Shown here in pieces: positions 9,547-17,101 of a DNA stretch of 64,000 nt. Source of the DNA: an uncultured Collinsella sp. (lineage in GTDB: Bacteria > Actinomycetota > Coriobacteriia > Coriobacteriales > Coriobacteriaceae); contig CABRHS010000005.1 of the NCBI GenBank assembly GCA_902470815.1, forward strand, positions 1 through 64,000. The letters are read 5' to 3'. The translations under genes and the position numbers were made by a program. The first letter of the stretch is position 1. The number at the start of each line of letters is the position of its first letter. Under the pieces are notes generated by a model, which was given only the letters and a program-made list of their open reading frames with translations, did no database searches and was not told the origin of the DNA.

Positions 9547-9855
9547 TCAGCGGCAACGCGACGCGAGCGCGCCCCGCCCGGTGTAGGCCAAAGGGCGTAT
9601 CTCAAACCAGGGCATGCCGTTTCTCACCACGCGTATCGTCTCGCCCGTCTCGTTCGCGTACGTGGCGAGCCTGCTCAAGTGCGTCTTGGCCTCCCTCATG
9701 GGCACGCCGGCATCGTCACGCAGCCAGCGACCCAGGGGGATCGGCCACATGTCCGCGCCACCCGCACGCCCGCACCCCATCGTGCCCATCAGCGCCTGCT
9801 CGAGGTACCCCTCGGGATCCTCTGCAAACGCGCATCCGATTGATGTTTCGCTCAT
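9547..9855 (-). CDS. Phd/YefM-like antitoxin domain protein, no adjacent toxin
   Basis: A 102-residue protein. Its C-terminal half (MREAKTHLSRLATYANETG, then IRVVRNGMPWFEIRPL) matches the core of Phd/YefM-type antitoxins: AKTHLS helix, then a beta pair with RNGxP. The N-terminal half has Cys and Gly residues and no motif I recognise. ATG 9855 is preceded by AAGGAGG. No toxin gene (Doc, RelE/YoeB or PIN) is present on either side. It may be an orphan antitoxin, an antitoxin for a distant toxin, or a stand-alone DNA-binding regulator. The gene is convergent with the exporter operon. Confidence 0.6.
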   Translation of the reverse strand: MSETSIGCAFAEDPEGYLEQALMGTMGCGRAGGADMWPIPLGRWLRDDAGVPMREAKTHLSRLATYANETGETIRVVRNGMPWFEIRPLAYTGRGALASRCR

Positions 9856-10030
9856 GGCATCCTCCTTCTCTCTGCTTACCGGAGAGCCTATCGGACGATT
9901 GCGACACATCTCCGCCGATCAACCCGCTTTCCCTTACAGGCGACGTGCCGTGATCTGACACCGCAGGCCACGGCATGTGCATCGCGCCCCTCCGCGCGGC
10001 GGACGGCCCAAAACTCCACGCAACATGCAG

Positions 10031-10062
10031 ACGCCCCCAGCGCTCAACGGCGCCGGGGGCGT
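10031..10062 (-). terminator. GC-rich hairpin at the end of the ccm operon
   Basis: The arms ACGCCCCC/GGGGGCGT and GCGC/GCGC, with one A.C mismatch, enclose a 6-nt loop about 50 bp past the ccmD stop. No T-run follows on the - strand, so intrinsic termination is uncertain. Confidence 0.4.
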
Positions 10063-10113
10063 TGTCATGATGATGCGGAGGCGACCTCGTATCGCAATAC
10101 GTGTGGAGGAGGA

Positions 10114-10305
10114 CTACTTCGAGTCCTTCTCCCTCTCCTCTATAGCGCGCCTGAGCGCCTCGATGTCCGACTCCGTGCGCTTGGACTTGCGCCAGAGCGA
10201 GAGCACGAACGCGAACAGGGCGAGAAGAATGCCCACATACGCCGCGAGAACATAGGGCGCGGCGGGCAGCACGGTCGAGTAGACCTCGGAAAGAATCGGA
10301 TCCAT
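10114..10305 (-). CDS. ccmD: CcmD-like small membrane protein
   Basis: A 63-residue protein with one membrane segment (about residues 13-38, PYVLAAYVGILLALFAFVLSLW) followed by a charged cytoplasmic helix (KRTESDIEALRRAIEEREKDSK). Size, topology and position directly after ccmC match CcmD/CycX. In system I, CcmD helps release holo-CcmE from the CcmABC complex. The start abuts the ccmC stop. It is the last gene of the ccmE-F-A-B-C-D operon. Sequence conservation in CcmD is low, so the call rests mainly on context. Confidence 0.75.
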   Translation of the reverse strand: MDPILSEVYSTVLPAAPYVLAAYVGILLALFAFVLSLWRKSKRTESDIEALRRAIEEREKDSK

Positions 10306-11175
10306 TTAGCCCTCCTCAGGCGTGACGACATCAGAAACATCCTGGGCGCCGGGAGCCCCCGCGGATATCTGGGCGGCCTGCGCCCGCAAACGCTCGAGCG
10401 CCTGGGCCGCGGCGGCGCGCGAGGCGGCGCCGTCGAGGTCCTCCAGCCTGCGCTTGAGCCCCTCGACCTCATCCGCGGCCACATTCACGCGCAGCGCGTA
10501 GCGATACAGGCCGAAAGCGACCATGAGCACTCCGGCCAGGCCGAGCAGGAACGGGATGAGCATGAGCGGCGGGAGGCCGGAATCGGTCCGAAACACCACG
10601 GGGTGCACCGAGGACGGGACCAGACGGGTGATGAGAAACGAGATGGGCGCGTCCACAAAGGCGATGATGCAGAAAACCGCGGCGAAGCGCGCGGACTTCT
10701 CCGGGTCCTCGATCGCGTTGCGGAGCACGAAGTAGCCGATCACCAGCAGCATCAAGATGAAGTACGTGGTGAGGCGGGGCTCCCACACCCACCAGACGCC
10801 CCACTCAAACCGAGTCCACAGGTCACCCGAGATCATCGTCGCCACGATGAACACCAGCGTCACCTGCATGGCCGTCCGAGATCGCACGTCATGGATGCGA
10901 TCCCTGGTCATGAGAAATCTCAGCGCATGGTACGCTCCGCAGCACATGGCCGCGAACGACGCGATCGCCACGGGAACGTGCAGGTAGAAGATCTTCTGGC
11001 TCAGCAGCAGCTTGGTGGAGACCATCTGCCCCGCGATCGCGACGGGCTCCGAAAGCTGCGCGCCGCGCACGAGCGGCGCCAGGGTGAACGTCCACGTCAC
11101 GTCGATGGCGATGAGCAGGGCGCCCAGCACCAGCATGATGGGTACCAGCGCGTCCACGCGATTCTTGCGCATCAT
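10306..11175 (-). CDS. ccmC: Haem exporter permease CcmC
   Basis: A 289-residue polytopic membrane protein of the haem handling (HHP) family, which loads haem onto CcmE. The tryptophan-rich signature is visible as WGVWWVWEPRLTT between membrane segments, with flanking His residues (YLHVPVA and SVHPVVF). These are the usual axial haem ligand regions. About six membrane spans are present. The C-terminus carries an extra ~50-residue helical, Ala/Arg/Glu-rich extension predicted to be coiled coil. ATG 11175 is chosen because GGAAGGGGG precedes it and the first membrane span follows. It lies between ccmB and ccmD in the same operon. Confidence 0.88.
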   Translation of the reverse strand: MMRKNRVDALVPIMLVLGALLIAIDVTWTFTLAPLVRGAQLSEPVAIAGQMVSTKLLLSQKIFYLHVPVAIASFAAMCCGAYHALRFLMTRDRIHDVRSRTAMQVTLVFIVATMISGDLWTRFEWGVWWVWEPRLTTYFILMLLVIGYFVLRNAIEDPEKSARFAAVFCIIAFVDAPISFLITRLVPSSVHPVVFRTDSGLPPLMLIPFLLGLAGVLMVAFGLYRYALRVNVAADEVEGLKRRLEDLDGAASRAAAAQALERLRAQAAQISAGAPGAQDVSDVVTPEEG

Positions 11176-11302
11176 GCCCCCTTCCCTAATGCGGGCGCGG
11201 CGGGAACCGTCCCCGCGCGCCCCGATTTTGCCATTACATACTAGCGCATGCGGACCGCTGCCCGGCCAACCGGCAATCGAGGCCGCGGCGCTCCGAGCGC
11301 GC

Positions 11303-12058
11303 CTAAGAATCGAGCACAAACTCGTACAGCCCCCATGCCGCGGCGATCATCACCACGTCATACGCCCCGGCGAGCGCAAGGCTCCTCCAGAAGGTCGCGA
11401 ACGCCCCCTCGATTCCCGCGAGGACCGCACCCGTCGCCGAGACGCACGCGTACAGCAGCGGGAAGGCCACGGGGATGAACAGGATCGCCAACATGACGTC
11501 CCGGCCGCGCGTGTCGATCGCCATGGTCGACAGCAACGTGCCCACGCCGGCCACGCCGATCGTCCCCACGATCAGCGGCAGGACGATCATGGGCGCCGTA
11601 GCGGGCAGCACGGCGCCCGATAGGAAGAAGATGAAGAACAGCGGCACGGTCACCAGCTCGACGGCTAACAGGAACAAGAGGTTCGAGGTGGCCTTGGCCA
11701 GAAACACCACGGCGCGGTCCACCGGGGCCAGAAGGATCCCCTCAAGACAGCCGGACTCGGTCTCGTGCGAGAAGCTGCGGTTGAGGCCAAGCAGGCTCGT
11801 GAACACGATGAGCGCCCACAGCAGGCCGCTCGCAAAGGAGAGCACCTGCACCTTGTCGCCGACCTGGGCCAACGCCGCGCCGTAGACGGTCAACACGAGC
11901 AGCGAGTACACGACCATAGAGGTGAGCATCTCGCGCGTGCGTAGCTCCTGCCGCACATCCTTGGCGAGCAGGGCCCGATACTGAGCGAACGATGAGACGG
12001 CTCCCACGGGTGCATCGGCGGCCGAGGCAGACGCCGGCCTTTTGCGCGCATCGCCCAT
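11303..12058 (-). CDS. ccmB: Haem exporter permease CcmB
   Basis: A 251-residue membrane protein with about six hydrophobic segments and CcmB family landmarks: LLAKDVRQELRTREML near the N-terminus, SFSHETESGCLEGILLAPVDR in the first half, and LFFIFFLSGAVLP in the middle. CcmB forms, with CcmA, the ABC module that releases holo-CcmE from CcmC. The ATG directly follows the ccmA stop (1-bp spacing), so the two are translationally coupled. The 3' end lies 127 bp inside the region upstream of the chosen ccmC start, so the genes do not overlap substantially in coding terms if ccmC starts at 11175. Confidence 0.88.
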   Translation of the reverse strand: MGDARKRPASASAADAPVGAVSSFAQYRALLAKDVRQELRTREMLTSMVVYSLLVLTVYGAALAQVGDKVQVLSFASGLLWALIVFTSLLGLNRSFSHETESGCLEGILLAPVDRAVVFLAKATSNLLFLLAVELVTVPLFFIFFLSGAVLPATAPMIVLPLIVGTIGVAGVGTLLSTMAIDTRGRDVMLAILFIPVAFPLLYACVSATGAVLAGIEGAFATFWRSLALAGAYDVVMIAAAWGLYEFVLDS

Positions 12059-12838
12059 CTACGCCACCCCCATTCCAACCGTCGCGAGATACAGGTCGCG
12101 AAACGCCGCGCGGTCGACATCGTCCTTGCGGGCGCAAACGACGACCTTGCCCTGCGCCAGGATGAGCGCATGGGTGCACAGGTCGTAGCCCTTCTCAAGG
12201 TCATGGCTCACCATCGCGAACGTCCTGCCCTCCCTGACGCGCCCGATAAGCCCATCGAAGAGCTCCGCGGCGTGCGGGTCGAGCCCCGAATAGGGCTCAT
12301 CCAGAAGCACGATCTCCGGGTCGTTCACCAGGGCGCGGGCGATCGAGAGGCGCTGCTGCATGCCGCGAGAGAACGTCCGAGCGCAGTCGTTGCGGCGATG
12401 GTCGAGCTCGACCAGGCGCAGCAATTCGTCGATGCGCTCGCGGGCGGCTGTGCCCGTGACCCCGTACAGAGACGCGAAGAACTCCAGGTTCTCCTGCGCG
12501 GTCAGGTCTCCGTACACCATCGATGCATGCGAGATCAGCCCGATGCGCGGGCGCAGGGCGTCAGGCTCCTCGAGGGCATCGACGCCGAGCATGCGCAGGC
12601 TTCCGCTCGTGGGACGCGCGAGGAGCGCAAGCTCGCGCAGGAGCGTGGTCTTGCCTGCGCCGTTGGGACCGAAGATCGAGAGGAACGCGCCGCGGGGCAG
12701 ATCGATGTCCACGCCGTCGAGGGCGCGGCGCTCACCGAACCGCTTGACCAGACCGCGCGCCTCGATCGCGGGCGACGCGCCGGATGGCGAGGACTCCCCC
12801 CGCGCCGGGAACCCGTGTGCAGCCCGCGACGCCATCAC
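12059..12838 (-). CDS. ccmA: Haem exporter ATP-binding protein CcmA
   Basis: An ABC ATPase of about 259 residues. Walker A is FGPNGAGKTTLLREL, the signature is FSRGMQQRLSIARAL, Walker B is EIVLLDEPYSGLD, and the H-loop is MVSHD. It powers the CcmB/CcmC complex that frees holo-CcmE. The FSRGM signature is typical of CcmA-type ABC proteins. The start is GTG 12838 or ATG 12835; the ATG overlaps the ccmF stop codon by one base. A short N-terminal tail precedes the conserved domain (IEARGLVKRFGERRALDGV). Confidence 0.9.
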   Translation of the reverse strand: MMASRAAHGFPARGESSPSGASPAIEARGLVKRFGERRALDGVDIDLPRGAFLSIFGPNGAGKTTLLRELALLARPTSGSLRMLGVDALEEPDALRPRIGLISHASMVYGDLTAQENLEFFASLYGVTGTAARERIDELLRLVELDHRRNDCARTFSRGMQQRLSIARALVNDPEIVLLDEPYSGLDPHAAELFDGLIGRVREGRTFAMVSHDLEKGYDLCTHALILAQGKVVVCARKDDVDRAAFRDLYLATVGMGVA

Positions 12839-15027
12839 GCCCCCGCCTTCGCTCGGACGCGGTCACGCTCGTCGGCGTTGAGCAGCGGGGTGGCGCGGCG
12901 GGGCGCGAACGCCAGCACGATGCCAAGCGTGGAGATGGCACCGCCCGCCCAGGTGAACAGGATGAGCGGGTTGACCTTGACGTTGATGGAGAGCGTGCCG
13001 TCGGCGTTCATGCCCTGGAAGACCACGAACAGATCCTCCGAGGGGAACGTCATCACCGCCGCGTCGAGCGTGGTCTGGCTCGTCGCGGCCGCCACCTTCA
13101 TGGACGGCGACACGTGGCCCAGCACGCCATCCTCGCCCGCGCGCGTCACGTCGAGCTCCACGCGCATGGCCTCGCCATCCTGTCCGTCCGCGTACCGATC
13201 GGACCCGGTGAGCGTGAGGACGTAATCGCCCACCTGCGCGCTCTCGCCCACCTTATCCGGAAAGCTCACGGTGACCTCGCGAACATACATCATGGAGCCC
13301 ACCAGGCCGATCACCGCTATCGCGACGCCCAGGTGACACAGGTAGCCACCCGCCTGAGCGGGCGAGCGGCGGAACAGGTTGACCAGGGCGCGCGGGGCGG
13401 ACTCGCCCTTGTTCTTAATGCGTGCGCAGACGCCTCGGGCCAGCAGGTACTCAGAGGTCCCCAGCAGGAGGGCCGCCGAGGCAAAGGCCGCCACGGTCAG
13501 CGCGAAGTGGTACAACGCGGGCCCCTGCTCGGCCAGGGCGGTCGCCGCGGCCCCGCCGTCGGCCATGATCCCGTAATAGGTGGGGACCAGCTTGATGGCG
13601 AAGTACGCCAGCTCCGTCGCGAAGATCAGGGCCGCCACGACCAGGGGGCGGCGCATATGGCCCCAAAACGCGGGACCCTCCGTCTTGCGCCAGCCAAGCA
13701 GCGGGCACACCGCCATGAGCAGCACCACCACGACCGCAACCGGGCGCGCCACGGCGTTGTACGCGCCGGCGGCGACCACCGAGCCGCCAAGCGGCATCCA
13801 GCCGGGCAGCGCGCTCGACACGGTGAGATAGGCGACCAGCACGCCCGCCACGACCATGATGATGTTAGTGAGGTAGTAGGAGCCGTTCTTGGAGAGCATC
13901 GACTCGATCTGGTCGTCGTCCTCGCCGATCTCCCCATGGCGATACAGCAGCCCCAGAAGGAAGGCCAGGCCGCTCGCCACCATGATGGCAAGGAAGAAGT
14001 ACGTGGACACAGGGTCCTCGGCGAAGGCGTGCACGCTCTGCACCAGACCGGAACGCGTGATGAACGTGCCCAGCACCACGAAGATGAAGGTGACGGTGGC
14101 GGTGAACATGCTCCAGCGCTTGAAGATGCCGTGCTTGCGGTACATGGTGAAGCTGTGGATCATGGCGACACAGGTGAGCCAGCTCATGAGGCTCGCGTTC
14201 TCCACGGCGTCCCACGCCCAGAAGCCGCCCCAGCCCAGGACCACGTAGGCCCACACCGCGCCGAGGCCCATGCCGATGGACAGGAAGATGAAGCCGAACA
14301 CGGCCAGGCGGTCGCACAGCTCCACCCAACGGGCCGAAAGATCACCGATGATGAGCGAGGCCATGGCGTAGGCGAACGGCAGGGTCATGGCGGCGTAGCC
14401 TATGAAGGTCGCCGGCGGGTGCAAGATCATGGCCCAATGCATGAGCAGGGGGTTCATGCCGCCGATCTTGGAGACGAGCTCACCGTCCGCGGTGAGGTAC
14501 TGGGCGGCCGTGGGCATGAACGGGTTATTGGACGCCGAGAAGACGAGGGCGCCCGCGAACAGGGCGACCACCACCTGCGACACACCCAGCGCCACGACCG
14601 TGAGGTCGTCCTTGGCGTGGCGGCGGCGGCGCGCCTGGGCGGCGGCGAAGGCGGAGATGAGCCAGGTCCACAGGAGCAGGGAACCCTGACGGCCCGCCCA
14701 CACGGCGCTCACGCGGTACAGCGGTTGCAGGGGACTGTCGGTCGCCGGATAGTTGGACACCACGTACGCGAGGGTGTAATCCTCGGTGAGCATGGCGAAA
14801 AGGATGATGGCGACGCATGCCGTGAGCAGTGCGAACGTCACGTACGTGAGCATGTAGCCCAGATCACGCATGCGCGAGGCGGCACGGGCGCGGCCAGGAG
14901 CCGACGTCGCATGCGAAGTGCCCGCGGGGATGGGGGCGAGCTTGGCGCCGGCTATGAGCAGCACGGCGGAGGCGAGCGCGAGGGCAAGGGCGATGGCCTG
15001 CAGGACGTTACCGAGCGTTGACAGCAT
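12835..15027 (-). CDS. ccmF: Cytochrome c haem lyase subunit CcmF
   Basis: A ~730-residue protein with about 14-15 membrane spans, a member of the haem handling family and the synthetase that attaches haem from CcmE to apocytochromes. The WWD motif is visible as GWGGFWAWDAVENASLMSWL, with VWAGRQGSLLLW upstream and periplasmic His residues. The C-terminal soluble loop (VGSMMYVREVTVSFPDKVGESAQVG region) matches the CcmF C-terminal domain. ATG 15027 is preceded by AAAGG. The frame extends upstream to 15084 without homology. No ccmG, ccmH or ccmI is present nearby, so thiol reduction must be encoded elsewhere or done by other proteins. Confidence 0.92.
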   Translation of the reverse strand: MLSTLGNVLQAIALALALASAVLLIAGAKLAPIPAGTSHATSAPGRARAASRMRDLGYMLTYVTFALLTACVAIILFAMLTEDYTLAYVVSNYPATDSPLQPLYRVSAVWAGRQGSLLLWTWLISAFAAAQARRRRHAKDDLTVVALGVSQVVVALFAGALVFSASNNPFMPTAAQYLTADGELVSKIGGMNPLLMHWAMILHPPATFIGYAAMTLPFAYAMASLIIGDLSARWVELCDRLAVFGFIFLSIGMGLGAVWAYVVLGWGGFWAWDAVENASLMSWLTCVAMIHSFTMYRKHGIFKRWSMFTATVTFIFVVLGTFITRSGLVQSVHAFAEDPVSTYFFLAIMVASGLAFLLGLLYRHGEIGEDDDQIESMLSKNGSYYLTNIIMVVAGVLVAYLTVSSALPGWMPLGGSVVAAGAYNAVARPVAVVVVLLMAVCPLLGWRKTEGPAFWGHMRRPLVVAALIFATELAYFAIKLVPTYYGIMADGGAAATALAEQGPALYHFALTVAAFASAALLLGTSEYLLARGVCARIKNKGESAPRALVNLFRRSPAQAGGYLCHLGVAIAVIGLVGSMMYVREVTVSFPDKVGESAQVGDYVLTLTGSDRYADGQDGEAMRVELDVTRAGEDGVLGHVSPSMKVAAATSQTTLDAAVMTFPSEDLFVVFQGMNADGTLSINVKVNPLILFTWAGGAISTLGIVLAFAPRRATPLLNADERDRVRAKAGA

Positions 15028-15096
15028 TCGGAACCTTTCTGGAATGTACGGGCTTGGCGGCGAGCTCGACTGCCCGGACGCCACTCAGCGGGGACG

Positions 15097-15780
15097 CTAC
15101 TTGGTGATGGAGGAGTCGATCGCGGGCTGCTCCGTGGCGATGAAGTTGCCGTCGGAATCCAAATGGCCGGAGACGACCACGGCCACACCGTCGGCGATCT
15201 GCTCGTCCAGGCCGCCGTCGTAGGCCACGGGAAGCACCGCGCCCTGAGACTCGATCGTGAAGCGCACGGCGGAGCTCGCGTCGTTCACGTCGCCCTCGAC
15301 GTACCCGCAGACCTTCGTATCCTCGAACAGCATCTCGTCCGCCTGGTCGAGCAGACCCTTGACGGTGAGGGCGCCCTCGGCGCTCTCGTACTTGGACGGG
15401 CACTTGGTAACCATCTCCGTGCAGTTGAGGAACGCCGGGTGATCCACGTCGCCCGTGCAAATCGCGATGACCCCCGCGCCGAAGGTTGCCGGCAGGGCGC
15501 CCTCATAGCCCACGCGCAGGCGCACCGAAGGATTCGTCGATCCCGATTCGTCCTCGGGGGCGATCTCAAAGGTCACGCGAGCGCCATCGCTCTCGATCGA
15601 GTCCGGCACGACCACACCGGCCACCTGGACCTTCTTGCCGCTGTACGAGCCGCTTGCGACGTCACCGACGGAAACGGACGCGGCGGAGCCCCCGGCACCG
15701 GCGATGGCGGCGATCAGCAGCATGGCGACGGCGACGATGCCGCCCGTCACCACCAAGCGGCGCTTGGCCTTCTTGTTCAT
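15097..15780 (-). CDS. ccmE: Haem chaperone CcmE, CxxxY type, with a second OB-like half
   Basis: A 227-residue protein with one N-terminal membrane anchor (about residues 9-30) and a periplasmic part. Residues 48-131 follow the CcmE OB-fold pattern (VQVAGVVVPDSI, VRLRVGYEGALPATF, then CPSKY at 127-131). The haem-binding His of the usual HxxxY motif is replaced by Cys127, giving the CxxxY variant described for CcmE in some archaea and sulfate reducers. Residues 138-217 look like a second OB repeat (VCGYVEGDV, VLPVAYDGGLDEQIADGVAVVVSG) lacking the haem motif. ATG 15780 is preceded by GAGGAG. It is the first gene of the ccm operon, 69 bp before ccmF. Confidence 0.85.
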   Translation of the reverse strand: MNKKAKRRLVVTGGIVAVAMLLIAAIAGAGGSAASVSVGDVASGSYSGKKVQVAGVVVPDSIESDGARVTFEIAPEDESGSTNPSVRLRVGYEGALPATFGAGVIAICTGDVDHPAFLNCTEMVTKCPSKYESAEGALTVKGLLDQADEMLFEDTKVCGYVEGDVNDASSAVRFTIESQGAVLPVAYDGGLDEQIADGVAVVVSGHLDSDGNFIATEQPAIDSSITK

Positions 15781-15993
15781 ATCGCTCCTCACGGAATCGT
15801 CGCCCCGGGGCCCTCCCGGTGCGCGACGGGCGCCCCAGCACCCCTCTTTGCGTTTTCAGACAGCCATTAAGTATACAATGTGCGCAGGCAGACCGCATAG
15901 CGCGGTAATGTTTCCCCATCGGTAACGCATCGCCCGGGCACCACGGCGCCGGGCGCACCCACCCGATCTACCCTCAACGGAAGGCTCTCCACC

Positions 15994-16758
15994 ATGCTGC
16001 TCGCCATCGACATGGGCAACACCCAAACCGCCCTGGGCCTCTTTGACAACTCGACGCTCGTGCACGCATGGCGCATGCCCACCAACCGGACTTTCACCAA
16101 AGACGAGCTGCACGTGCGCCTGCACGGGTACTTCCGAAAGGACGGCCTCGACCTGAGCTGCGTCGACGCCATCGCCTTCGCCGGGGTGGTTCCCCAGCTC
16201 ATGCGCGAATGGGAGGGCGTGGCGAACGAGCTCGGCGCAAGCCTGACGGTGGTAGGCCGCGAGACCGCGCACGTGACCTCGATGGACGCCGCCAACCCCG
16301 CGGAGGTGGGCGCCGACCGCATCGCCAACGCCACGGCCGCAGCAGCCTTTTACGGCAGCCCGAGCATCGTGGTCGATTTCGGCACCGCCACCAACATCGA
16401 TGTGGTGAACGCCGAGGGGGCATATGTGGGCGGGTGCATAGCGCCGGGCATCCGCGTCTCGCTCGACGCCCTGACCGCCCGCGCGGCGCGCCTCGCCAGC
16501 GTGCCCCTGGAGGCGCCGGAGCGCACCATCGGGCGCAGCACCGTGGAAGCGGTGCAGAGCGGCACCGTGGTGGGCGCCGCGGCGATGGCCGAGGGGCTGG
16601 TGGCTCGCATCAAGCGCGAGCTCGGGGCACCGGAGGCCCGCGTGATCGCCACCGGCGGCCTCGCGGGGGTGGTGGCGGAGGCGACCGACGTCTTCGATGC
16701 GGTCGACCCCCAGCTCACCATTAAGGGAATCTGCGAGATCCACCGTCGCCTGGGGTAG
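15994..16758 (+). CDS. coaX: Type III pantothenate kinase
   Basis: A 254-residue enzyme catalysing ATP-dependent phosphorylation of pantothenate, the first step of coenzyme A synthesis. The N-terminal phosphate motif MLLAIDMGNTQTALGLF, the AGVVP segment, the EVGADRIANA motif, the DFGTATNIDVV loop and the GGCIAPGI motif all match CoaX. It uses the ASKHA fold and normally needs a monovalent cation. GGAAGG precedes the ATG. It is divergent from the ccm operon and convergent with folP-folK across the repeat array at 16787-17072. It appears to be a single gene. Confidence 0.95.
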   Translation: MLLAIDMGNTQTALGLFDNSTLVHAWRMPTNRTFTKDELHVRLHGYFRKDGLDLSCVDAIAFAGVVPQLMREWEGVANELGASLTVVGRETAHVTSMDAANPAEVGADRIANATAAAAFYGSPSIVVDFGTATNIDVVNAEGAYVGGCIAPGIRVSLDALTARAARLASVPLEAPERTIGRSTVEAVQSGTVVGAAAMAEGLVARIKRELGAPEARVIATGGLAGVVAEATDVFDAVDPQLTIKGICEIHRRLG

Positions 16759-16786
16759 GCGATCGCCGCGGCGGGACGAACCGCCC

Positions 16787-17072
16787 ACGCCAACCGGGTG
16801 TTTGCCTATGCCAACCGGGTGTTTGCCTATGCCAACCGGGTGTTTGCCTACGCCAACCGGGTGTTTGCCTACGCCAATCGGAAATTGCCTATGGCCTTCT
16901 TCCATTTGACATCCCCAAACGGAAGAAGGCCATAGGCAATCCTCATGCAGCCATAGGCAAAGCTCAACATGCCGTAGGCAATCCTCATGCAGCCGCAGGC
17001 AAAGCTCAACATGCCGCAGGCAAACCCAAGCTTGGCATAGACAACCTCAACCGAACATGGACAACTTCACCG
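16787..17072. repeat. Inverted array of 21-bp repeats around a 20-bp hairpin
   Basis: Four near-identical 21-bp units (core CCAACCGGGTGTTTGCCTAY) run from 16787 to 16870, with a fifth degenerate unit at 16871-16890. A perfect 20-bp inverted repeat (16884-16903 with 16921-16940, 17-nt loop) follows. The region then continues to about 17072 with roughly seven more 21-bp units in which the motif GCCRYAGGCAA appears, the reverse complement of the TTGCCTAYGGC core on the left. Two unit types alternate on the right (TCCTCATGCA and AGCTCAACAT tails). The array fills the gap between the convergent coaX and folP-folK genes. Confidence 0.9.
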
Positions 17073-17101
17073 GGCAAGGGGCAAGGCCGGCGAGGCACCG
17101 C

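Noticed and set aside
12784..15021. A + strand open frame of about 745 codons opposite ccmF
   Set aside because: His/Arg/Asp-rich composition typical of antisense frames in GC-rich DNA; the - strand frame is clearly CcmF.
16697..16909. A short + strand frame through the 21-bp repeats encoding repeated PTGCLPM
   Set aside because: The period is a multiple of three, so any frame would stay open. It overlaps coaX, lacks a ribosome binding site, and the other strand is equally open.
16787..17072. CRISPR array
   Set aside because: Units are contiguous 21-bp repeats without unique spacers, in both orientations, and no cas genes are present.
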